From Aldehydirespirator sp965220645 (lineage in GTDB: Bacteria > Actinomycetota > Acidimicrobiia > Acidimicrobiales > Aldehydirespiratoraceae), in the NCBI GenBank assembly GCA_965220645.1, contig OZ244836.1, positions 248,001 through 312,000 of the forward strand: DNA of 64,000 bases, given 5' to 3'. Below, piece by piece: positions 34,154 to 41,025 of this stretch (positions are counted from its first letter, which is position 1; each line of letters opens with the position of its first letter). The position numbers were made by a program, and so were the translations under genes. The notes below the pieces were generated by a model. It was not told the DNA's origin and did not search any database. It saw only the letters and a list, made by a program, of their open reading frames with translations.

Positions 34154-35017
34154 TCAACCGTCGTGCTCGGTGATGAACTCGATGCTCATCGGGTTGTACC
34201 GTTCGGACTGTTCGTGCTGTGGCCAGTGACCACAGCTGCCCATCAACTCGAGACGTGAACCGGCGATCGCCTCGCTCATGTTCGTCGCCTCGGGCACTTC
34301 GCCGAACGGGTTCTCGTTGCCCCACACGACCATCGTCGGGACGGTTATCGAGTTGAGCCGCTCGTTCGTCATCAGGTTGCGCTGACGGATCTCCATGTTC
34401 TGGAGACAGAGCAGGTTGTGCAGGTTCTGCTGGAAGTCGGGGTGGTGATAGATCGCGTAGCGAGCCTCCACGAGCTCTTCGCTCACGTCCCTGGGGCCGT
34501 CGAACATGAGTAGGTGCAACCGTTCACGAGTGAGATCGATGTCGTCCTCCAGCACGGCTCTCGTGGTCGAGTTCTTGATTCGCTCCATGATCTCGGGGTT
34601 GGCCTTGGTGCCTCCGGCGGCCACCATCTGCAGGCTCTTGACCCGCTCGGGCTGTTCGCTGGCGAGCCAACCGGCGACCCAGCCGCCGAGCGACTCGCCC
34701 ACGAGATGAGCCGACTCCATGCCTTGGGCATCCATGTAGCTGGCAAGGTGCTCGACGTAGCGTGGAATCTCGTAGTGATAGTCGGGCTTGCCGGTGTATC
34801 CGTGCCCGAGCATGTCGATGGCATGGCAGCGAAATCCGGCCTGCACATGGGGCACGAAGTTTCGGGTGAACGCCTCGAGGTGGCCGCTGGTGCCGTGCAG
34901 GAAGATGACGTCCGATCCATCGTCGGGGCCGGCGATCAGCGCCCGAGTGGGCACACCTCCGGCGTCGACGAATTCGAGTGAGAAGGCAATGCCGGTTAAG
35001 TCGGTCCAGATCGACAC
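34154..35017 (-). CDS. Alpha/beta-hydrolase, meta-cleavage-product hydrolase type
   Basis: 287-aa hydrolase with a full triad: FLHGTSGHLEAF (oxyanion loop), Ser109 in VGESLGG, Asp/Asn in VVWGNENPFGEVP and His in GSCGHWPQHEQ. It resembles C-C hydrolases that split ring-cleavage products. GTG at 35017 is chosen because AAGGAG lies 8 nt upstream; upstream in-frame sequence belongs to the dioxygenase gene's shadow. It follows the extradiol dioxygenase by 40 nt, which fits the order cleavage then hydrolysis. Confidence 0.88.
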   Translation of the reverse strand: MSIWTDLTGIAFSLEFVDAGGVPTRALIAGPDDGSDVIFLHGTSGHLEAFTRNFVPHVQAGFRCHAIDMLGHGYTGKPDYHYEIPRYVEHLASYMDAQGMESAHLVGESLGGWVAGWLASEQPERVKSLQMVAAGGTKANPEIMERIKNSTTRAVLEDDIDLTRERLHLLMFDGPRDVSEELVEARYAIYHHPDFQQNLHNLLCLQNMEIRQRNLMTNERLNSITVPTMVVWGNENPFGEVPEATNMSEAIAGSRLELMGSCGHWPQHEQSERYNPMSIEFITEHDG

Positions 35018-35057
35018 GCGGTGCTCCTTGGGTTGTTTGGGTTCGGGTCTGCGATTG

Positions 35058-36008
35058 TCATGAGGATCGAGTTGGCGGGTTCGGATCGATGTGCCCCACA
35101 GCCATCCCGGTGAGCCATTCCGGCATCGGCGAGTACGCGATGTGCTGCCCCGGGGCATGTCCGAGTGCTGCCGCCATGACCAGCCAAGCCCTGATCTCGT
35201 TGCCGCCGTTGCCGGCGGTGGCGGCGAGCTGATCGTCGGCCCATCGCTGCGGCGCCGTGTGCAGCTCACCGGTTTCGAGCAACTGGAGGAACGTCTCGTC
35301 GAACTCGGTGTTGATCTGCGCCGGAGCTCCCACGATGAGCGGCCGACGTCTCGCTTCGTACCGTTCCCAGTTGCCGCGACCCTCGCGAAATGACTCGGCC
35401 AGGAACTCCTCGGCTTCGCCCTCGGGCGCGCGCCAATCGGGAAACGGGATCTGGTGCGACAGACCACCGGTACCGATCATCGCGATCCGCCGATCGCCGG
35501 GCAGGCCGTGGAGGACGCCCCGAAGGGCTCCGCCGAAGGCGAGGCACCGAGCGAGGCTCGGTAGTGGCGGAGCGAACACATTGATCACGATCGGGATCGA
35601 CGGCACGCCGTCGGGAACCAAGTACTGGATCGCGTGGGATATCCCGTGATCCACCTGGAGACAGGTGGAGAATGCGGCGTCGAAGCCGGCCCCGAGCATG
35701 CCTTCGTACACAGCCAGTGCGGCGTCGGGGTCGGCGGGCTGGGACCCCGACGGTGTGCCGTGCTCGCCGGCGGCAACCACCTCGTCGACACCGATCGTGA
35801 AGGGCGGCATGAGGTCGAGCCAGAATCCCCGGAAGTGGTTCGACCCCACGATGACGGCGAGGTCGGGGCGCGCCGTCTCGAGCGATGCCTTCGCAGTGGC
35901 GAGTCCGTTGCGAAAATCGTGGGCGCGCTCGAGGTGATCGACCTCGCCCCAGCGAGTGTTCATGAGCGTCGTATGCGATGCACCGACCCCGGCGACTATC
36001 TCGGTCAC
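35058..36008 (-). CDS. Class III extradiol ring-cleavage dioxygenase (LigB family)
   Basis: 316-aa non-heme Fe(II) dioxygenase that opens a dihydroxylated ring next to its hydroxyls. Metal and catalytic residues are in place: His12 (GVGASHTTL), His58 (GSNHFRGFW), Glu271 (GNGGNEIRAW), plus the base region VDHGISH and His185 (GGLSHQIPFPDW). It resembles the MhpB/LigB/PcpA group that acts on catechols or protocatechuate-like rings. GTG at 36008 overlaps the M20-like gene stop as GTGA. It is the clearest evidence that this operon is a meta-cleavage pathway. Confidence 0.92.
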   Translation of the reverse strand: MTEIVAGVGASHTTLMNTRWGEVDHLERAHDFRNGLATAKASLETARPDLAVIVGSNHFRGFWLDLMPPFTIGVDEVVAAGEHGTPSGSQPADPDAALAVYEGMLGAGFDAAFSTCLQVDHGISHAIQYLVPDGVPSIPIVINVFAPPLPSLARCLAFGGALRGVLHGLPGDRRIAMIGTGGLSHQIPFPDWRAPEGEAEEFLAESFREGRGNWERYEARRRPLIVGAPAQINTEFDETFLQLLETGELHTAPQRWADDQLAATAGNGGNEIRAWLVMAAALGHAPGQHIAYSPMPEWLTGMAVGHIDPNPPTRSS

Positions 36009-37306
36009 GAGGCGACTCCGCACACATCGACCGCAATCCGGATGAGCAGCTTTGTCAGCCGCTCCATGTCGACCGCGTCCACCGCATTCATACCGAGCTG
36101 GAAATCGATCTCGTCGTGACTGTCGAGCCGCTCTGGCGAGATCTTGGGGAGCCCGAGGCGGGCGGTCGGCACGCCGAGGGCGCGCATGATGTTGGCATCG
36201 GTTGCGCCGGAGAGACCGCCGATCGGTGCGTGGTCGACGCCGGTCAACTCCTCCCAGCAGCGGATCGCCGATTGGATGATCTCTTCATCGGGCGACGTGC
36301 TGGTGCCCGGTACCGACACGATCTGGCGCCACGAGACGTCGGCGCCGATGCTCTCAGCGAGTCGATTCAACTCGTCGCCGAACTCTTCGGCCGCTTCCTC
36401 CGACGACGTTCTCGGGTTCAGCCGGAGGTCGACCCGGAATCGACACACCGCCGGGGTGAATGCGGGCGTGTGGGACTGGCCGCCATGGATCGCCCCAACA
36501 ACCGCCTGAGGCGCGATCAGACGATCTCGGTGCCTCTCCGTCCACTGCGGAAACCAGTCCTCGAGGCCGGCGACGATCATGCCAGCATCGGCAATGGCAT
36601 TGCGATAGGGCAGAAGATGCCGGCTGCCGACGTACGTGTGACTGCCGCGGACCTCGACCTCGAACCAGCTGAGACCCACCTCCTCCCACGACACCGCCCA
36701 ACCGGTCTTGGCGATCAGTCCATGGTCGGGTCGCAGCAATTCGACCAGCCGAGCACAACCGACGCCGTGGCCATCGGCGAGGCCCGGACCTCTGCTGTTC
36801 GCCGGCATGCCTCCGGCGCCGAACCCGACGAGCAGATCCCCCTCGAGCCTGGCCCCGCTCGCGGACAGTGCCTCGGCCGCAGCCATCGCACACGCAGCAT
36901 GTCCCTTCGGATTCTGGGCACCGAGCCCGATGACCACATCACCGCGAACATCAGCCGCGGGCCGCATGTCGGGTCTGAGCTCAGGGCCGATCCAAGGAAC
37001 ATCGGCGGACTCGCGGCCCACGCTCACGGTATCGATCGGCGAGTAGAGCATGAGCGATGCGCCATCGCCAGCGCCGGGCAGTCTGCCGTGGGCGCTGGCC
37101 ATCGTCTCATCGATGCGCTGCACCTGGCCGGCGAGACTGGTCTTCGACAACTCAGCGGCGATCAGGGCGGCGAGCTCGGCTTCCTCACCCGTCGGTGAGG
37201 GCACGTCGACCATGGCGGAGCAGAGCTCGATCAGGCGGTCGCGGGTGACCAGGGCCTCGGCGGCAGCACTGACCGAGGCTGCATCGGCTGAGGCGCAGTC
37301 AGGCAC
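36005..37306 (-). CDS. M20-family peptidase homologue lacking most metal ligands
   Basis: 433-aa M20 dimetallo-hydrolase fold with a dimerisation domain (SHTPAFTPAVCRFRVDLRLN). Key catalytic sites differ from active relatives: GHxD is SPID (LYSPIDTVSV), the bridging Asp is Asn (GLGAQNPKGHAA), and the catalytic Glu pair is replaced (GFGAGGMPANSR for xxxDEExG). ATDANIM and the last ligand region SHDEIDF are kept. It is likely not a standard peptidase; it may have evolved another reaction or a binding role in the pathway. The GTG start overlaps the 38-aa gene by 8 nt. Confidence 0.8.
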   Translation of the reverse strand: MPDCASADAASVSAAAEALVTRDRLIELCSAMVDVPSPTGEEAELAALIAAELSKTSLAGQVQRIDETMASAHGRLPGAGDGASLMLYSPIDTVSVGRESADVPWIGPELRPDMRPAADVRGDVVIGLGAQNPKGHAACAMAAAEALSASGARLEGDLLVGFGAGGMPANSRGPGLADGHGVGCARLVELLRPDHGLIAKTGWAVSWEEVGLSWFEVEVRGSHTYVGSRHLLPYRNAIADAGMIVAGLEDWFPQWTERHRDRLIAPQAVVGAIHGGQSHTPAFTPAVCRFRVDLRLNPRTSSEEAAEEFGDELNRLAESIGADVSWRQIVSVPGTSTSPDEEIIQSAIRCWEELTGVDHAPIGGLSGATDANIMRALGVPTARLGLPKISPERLDSHDEIDFQLGMNAVDAVDMERLTKLLIRIAVDVCGVAS

Positions 37307-37415
37307 TCGGCGTACCGACCCACGTACCCGTGAACTTCGTGAGCAGATGCACGAGGTGCTTCCTGGACGCGTAGCCGGCGCCGGCGAGCGCGAGTATCGC
37401 TATCAGCTTCTTCAC
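37299..37415 (-). CDS. 38-residue membrane-anchored small protein
   Basis: GTG at 37415 overlaps the hydrolase stop as GTGA, and its TGA overlaps the start of the M20-like gene by 8 nt, so it is coupled on both sides. The product opens MKKLIAILALAGAGYASRKH, a single short hydrophobic helix with basic ends, and closes GTWVGTPSA. The reading frame fills exactly the space between two operon genes. The function is unknown; a small membrane tether or accessory subunit for a neighbouring enzyme is possible. Confidence 0.6.
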   Translation of the reverse strand: MKKLIAILALAGAGYASRKHLVHLLTKFTGTWVGTPSA

Positions 37416-38296
37416 GATGGCCGTCCAGCTCCTCGGTCGGTCTGGTCGAGGAACCCGGTGACCACGGAGTAGTAGTGCTGTGGGCGCTCCTCCTGCAGGT
37501 GATGCGAAGCCTTGTCCATCACGTAGAGCTGGCCGTGTTCGATCATGCGGGCCAGCATGAGCGGGTAGTCGGGCGTGAGGAAGTCGTCGTACATTCCCCA
37601 CGCGAACAGGACCGGGCATTGGATGCGGCCGAGTTCCTCGGTCATGTCCTGCCACTCGCCGCGGGGACTGTCGGAACGGGCGGCCAGCTCCACCTCCTGG
37701 GGGTCGATCGACTGTTCGAACCGCATCGTGACGGTGGCGTCGGGGATCTCGTCGGCGTCGTACCACTCGAGGTCGGCCATGAGTTCTCGCATCTTCTCCC
37801 AGGTGGGTCCCTCGGGCCCGCCGAAGTAGCGGTCGCGAGCCTTGCGCCCCCGCCTCGCTCCTTCGGGGAGCGGCGCGAGCGGACCGTAGAACACCGGCAT
37901 GGAACCGGTGACGACCAATGACCGAGCCCGATCGGGGTAGTTGGCCGCCAGGTTCAATGCGATGGTTCCGCCCCAGCTGTTGCAGATGAAATCGGCGCGG
38001 TGGACGTCGAGCGAGTCCATGAGGTCACAGATCGTCTTGGAGTGGAAGTCCCACATCGGGCCGCTGATCGTGCACTTCTCCGACTTGCCGTACTGGAGCA
38101 GATCCACGAGAAGGCACCGTCGATCCTCGGCGAAGAGCGGTGCGACCGGCCCGTAGTCGGTCCACGCTGTACAGCCGGGTCCACCCCCATGGAGAAAGAA
38201 CGTGGGCCTGCCCTCCCCCATCTCGATCACGTGGTAGCCGAGTCCGTTGGCGTCGACGATGCGGCCGGCCGGCTCGGGTTGAATGACGACCGGCAT
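37412..38296 (-). CDS. Alpha/beta-hydrolase, C-C bond hydrolase (BphD/HsaD-like)
   Basis: 294-aa hydrolase. It has the HGGGPGCTAW oxyanion loop typical of meta-cleavage-product hydrolases, Ser107 in CNSWGG (first Gly of GxSxG replaced by Cys), Asp in WGMYDDFLTP and His in ASHHLQEE. It likely cleaves a C-C bond in a ring-fission product. The ATG shares one base with the Rieske gene stop (TGATG). Two such hydrolases in one operon suggest two cleavage steps or two substrates. Confidence 0.88.
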   Translation of the reverse strand: MPVVIQPEPAGRIVDANGLGYHVIEMGEGRPTFFLHGGGPGCTAWTDYGPVAPLFAEDRRCLLVDLLQYGKSEKCTISGPMWDFHSKTICDLMDSLDVHRADFICNSWGGTIALNLAANYPDRARSLVVTGSMPVFYGPLAPLPEGARRGRKARDRYFGGPEGPTWEKMRELMADLEWYDADEIPDATVTMRFEQSIDPQEVELAARSDSPRGEWQDMTEELGRIQCPVLFAWGMYDDFLTPDYPLMLARMIEHGQLYVMDKASHHLQEERPQHYYSVVTGFLDQTDRGAGRPS

Positions 38297-39615
38297 CAGG
38301 TGTCGTCCCCGGCGGCGCTTCCGGGCGCGTCACTCGCCCCGGACGAAGTGAGCGCGTCTTCAGGCATCACGTAGTCGTCGTCGAAGGGGTTGCCCTCCTC
38401 GATCAGCCGCCGCCACTCGATCAGCGAGATGTCGGGTCGATAGAGGCGCTCGGGCGGAGCGTCGGTTGCCTGGACCATCCAACCGTCCTGCCCGGAGAAG
38501 TTGCCATGGAAGAGCCACCGGATTCCGCCCAGGTACTTGGCGTAGAAGACGGCCTTCGCCAGCCCGGTCTTGAACTGGACCATCACGCCGACGTACTTCG
38601 TTCGCCCCTCCTCGATGGGCACGTAGAACTCGTAGTGGAAGAACTGCGGGTAGGCGATACGCAGGACGCCCGGGAGACTCAGCGATGCGAATCCGGGCAG
38701 GTCCTGGCTCACGATGTAGGGGTCGTTCTTCTTCGCCCCACCGGTGTTGCCCAGCATCTTGCCCTGTTGTTGTCTCGGCTTGATCTTCCAGGGCCGCGCA
38801 TTGCTCCACGTGCCGAGACCCGGAAACTCGGCCTCCCAGTGCCGCTCGTCCTCGATGCGGTATATCCACCGACCATGACGCTCGATGTGCACGATGTTCC
38901 ACGCCGGCATCGTCTTGAAGATTCGCCAGTAGGACGTGCGGTGCAGGTACTTGGCATGCCCTTCGTCGAAGCCGTTCTCGGCGTAGAGACGCCAGTCGCC
39001 GTCGCGGTCCTCGATGCGGCCGCCCACCGCGTACGGAGGCGGATTCTGAAGTTCCTCGGGAAGTTGTTCATGAAGCGGATGCGGCTTGCGATCGCCGATG
39101 AACACCCAGACGAGCCCGACCGCTTCGCCGACGGGGTAGGTCTCGACGGCGACCTTGCCACACATCGGCGAGTCGGGGCCGTCGGTGATGACCGCGACGA
39201 GCTCGCCAGTGCTCAAGTCGTAGGTCCACGCGTGATACGGACACGTGACCGTGCCGGGGAACTCCTCGACCCCCATCGACAAGGGTACGCCGCGGTGCAG
39301 GCACCGATCGTGCAGCGCATGGGCGACTCCGTGCTGGTCACGCTGAATCATGATCTTCTCTCCGCACACCGTCACCCCGACGGGCTTGCGGCCCACCTCG
39401 GCCGACCAGTAGACGGGATACCAGTAGTTGCGCAGGCCGGAGGCGGCGGCATCGTATGCGGGCCACGACGACCAGTCGGCCCGCCCGGTCGCCTTCTTTG
39501 CGTCGCCGCCGCGCCGACGGCGCGCCATGAGAGCGGCAACACGATCGGCCGAGCTCGCCTCGACAGGCCCCGCTGCGACGTCTGAACCCTCTACCGACAT
39601 GTCATCATCATCCAC
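38296..39615 (-). CDS. Rieske non-heme iron oxygenase, alpha subunit
   Basis: 439-aa ring-hydroxylating oxygenase. The Rieske 2Fe-2S site is CLH-x17-CPYH (RCLHRGVPL to CPYHAWTYD). The mononuclear iron site is DEGHAKYLH in ENGFDEGHAKYLHRTSYW. It is a stand-alone alpha-type, without a beta subunit; no ferredoxin or reductase gene is nearby, so electrons must come from elsewhere. It could hydroxylate or demethylate an aromatic ring. GTG at 39615 overlaps the preceding gene; ATG at 39600 (MSVEGSDVAAG) is an equally possible start. Confidence 0.9.
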   Translation of the reverse strand: MDDDDMSVEGSDVAAGPVEASSADRVAALMARRRRGGDAKKATGRADWSSWPAYDAAASGLRNYWYPVYWSAEVGRKPVGVTVCGEKIMIQRDQHGVAHALHDRCLHRGVPLSMGVEEFPGTVTCPYHAWTYDLSTGELVAVITDGPDSPMCGKVAVETYPVGEAVGLVWVFIGDRKPHPLHEQLPEELQNPPPYAVGGRIEDRDGDWRLYAENGFDEGHAKYLHRTSYWRIFKTMPAWNIVHIERHGRWIYRIEDERHWEAEFPGLGTWSNARPWKIKPRQQQGKMLGNTGGAKKNDPYIVSQDLPGFASLSLPGVLRIAYPQFFHYEFYVPIEEGRTKYVGVMVQFKTGLAKAVFYAKYLGGIRWLFHGNFSGQDGWMVQATDAPPERLYRPDISLIEWRRLIEEGNPFDDDYVMPEDALTSSGASDAPGSAAGDDT

Positions 39616-40072
39616 GTTTAGCGGCTATCTCTACCACCGCGTCGATGATCTTGTTGTAGCCCGTACAGCGGCAGAGGTTGCCACTCAGTCCTTCGCGAAT
39701 CGCCTGCTCGTCGGGTTCGATGCCGTCTCGAATCAGCTGCTCGGCAGCGACGAGCATGCCGGGGGTGCAGAAGCCGCATTGGGCCGCACCGTGTCGAACG
39801 AATGCATCCTGCAGATCGCTCATCGGCCGGCCACGTCCTGCGAGACCCTCCACGGTGGTGATCGTCGAACCGTCGACCTGGGCGGCGAGCTGAAGACACG
39901 AGACGACGGTTCGGTCGTCGACGAGAACAGTGCATGCGCCACAGTCGCCGGTCAGGCAACCCCACTTCGTTCCGGTGAGCCCTATGTCGTCCCGCAGCAC
40001 ACCGAGAAGGGTCTGCGCCGACTCGACGTTCTCGCGGTAGGGGTCGCCGTTGATGGTCAAGCTGAGCTTCAT
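39608..40072 (-). CDS. Molybdenum hydroxylase, 2Fe-2S small subunit
   Basis: 154-aa xanthine-oxidase-family small subunit. The plant-type cluster uses Cys39, 44, 47 and 59 (GCLTGDCGACTVLVDD), and the helical-domain cluster uses Cys99, 102, 134 and 136 (CGFCTPG, CRCTGY). It carries electrons from the Mo site to FAD. The ATG at 40072 overlaps the FAD-subunit stop (ATGA). The order L-M-S in this operon resembles CO-dehydrogenase-like and N-heterocycle hydroxylase operons. Confidence 0.94.
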   Translation of the reverse strand: MKLSLTINGDPYRENVESAQTLLGVLRDDIGLTGTKWGCLTGDCGACTVLVDDRTVVSCLQLAAQVDGSTITTVEGLAGRGRPMSDLQDAFVRHGAAQCGFCTPGMLVAAEQLIRDGIEPDEQAIREGLSGNLCRCTGYNKIIDAVVEIAAKRG

Positions 40073-41025
40073 CGGGTTGGTCCGTTCGCGGGACCGGGGA
40101 GCACTTCGGGGTCGAATCCATTCGGCGGAGCGAGTCGATCGATCGGCCACGCGCCACGAGCGCGGGCCTCAGCGATTCGGATGGCGCGAGCGGTCAGCAC
40201 GGCGACGACATGCCGTCGATAGTCGGCAGTACCCCGGGCGTCGCTGATCGGCGAGCACGCATCGCGTGCTCGTGCCGCCGCTTCCGCGAGAACGTCGTGA
40301 TCGAGCGTATGACCGACGACGATGTCGTCGAGCCCCGGCACCAGCATCGGGACCGGGCTGACCGCGCCCAGGCCGACTCGCAGCGCGCTGACGGTGTCGC
40401 CGTCGGTCTCGACGCTCGCAGCAACGCCGGCTCCGGCCAGATCCATGGCCCAGCGGACGGTCTGGCGGATGTAGCACGAGCCGACGCCGTCGGGCACGGT
40501 CGCAGTCACCGATACGAGCATCTCACTCGGCGCCAGGCTCGTCGTTCCCGGGCCGGTAGCGAGGTCGGCGAGATCAATCGATCGCCCGCCACTGGGCCCG
40601 GTGAGCCCGGCGGAGGCTCCGAACACCAGGAGCGGAGGAGGCATCTCGGCCGAGGGCGTCGCATGGCAGAGGTTTCCGCCGAGCGTGGCCATGTTGCGGA
40701 TCTGAATGCTGCCGAGCACTCGGGCCGCCTCGACCAGGGCCGGTGCGGTGGCCGCCAATTCCTGACTCGTCTCGATTTCACGAATGGTGGTGGTCGACCC
40801 GATGGTCAAGTCGTCACCGTCTCGGACGATTCCACCGGTGTCGAGGTGAGATATGTCCACGAGCCATCCGGTCGACAGTCGCCTCAGTCGCCGGTCGATC
40901 ATCACGTCGGTACCGCCGGCGATGGGAACGGCGCCCGGATGGTCGGCGAGGAACCGAACGGCTTCGTCGATATCGGCGGGCCGGAACACCTCGGCGGCTG
41001 TGGCCGCGATCGGCGTGGCGGTCAT
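40069..41025 (-). CDS. Molybdenum hydroxylase, FAD-binding medium subunit
   Basis: 318-aa FAD subunit. The N-terminal PIAGGTDVMIDRR and IRNMATLGGNLCHATPSAEM are the two FAD-binding loops. The 4Fe-4S-binding Cys set of 4-hydroxybenzoyl-CoA reductase beta is not seen. The ATG at 41025 overlaps the large-subunit stop (ATGA). It accepts electrons from the 2Fe-2S clusters and passes them to an external acceptor. Confidence 0.93.
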   Translation of the reverse strand: MTATPIAATAAEVFRPADIDEAVRFLADHPGAVPIAGGTDVMIDRRLRRLSTGWLVDISHLDTGGIVRDGDDLTIGSTTTIREIETSQELAATAPALVEAARVLGSIQIRNMATLGGNLCHATPSAEMPPPLLVFGASAGLTGPSGGRSIDLADLATGPGTTSLAPSEMLVSVTATVPDGVGSCYIRQTVRWAMDLAGAGVAASVETDGDTVSALRVGLGAVSPVPMLVPGLDDIVVGHTLDHDVLAEAAARARDACSPISDARGTADYRRHVVAVLTARAIRIAEARARGAWPIDRLAPPNGFDPEVLPGPANGPTR

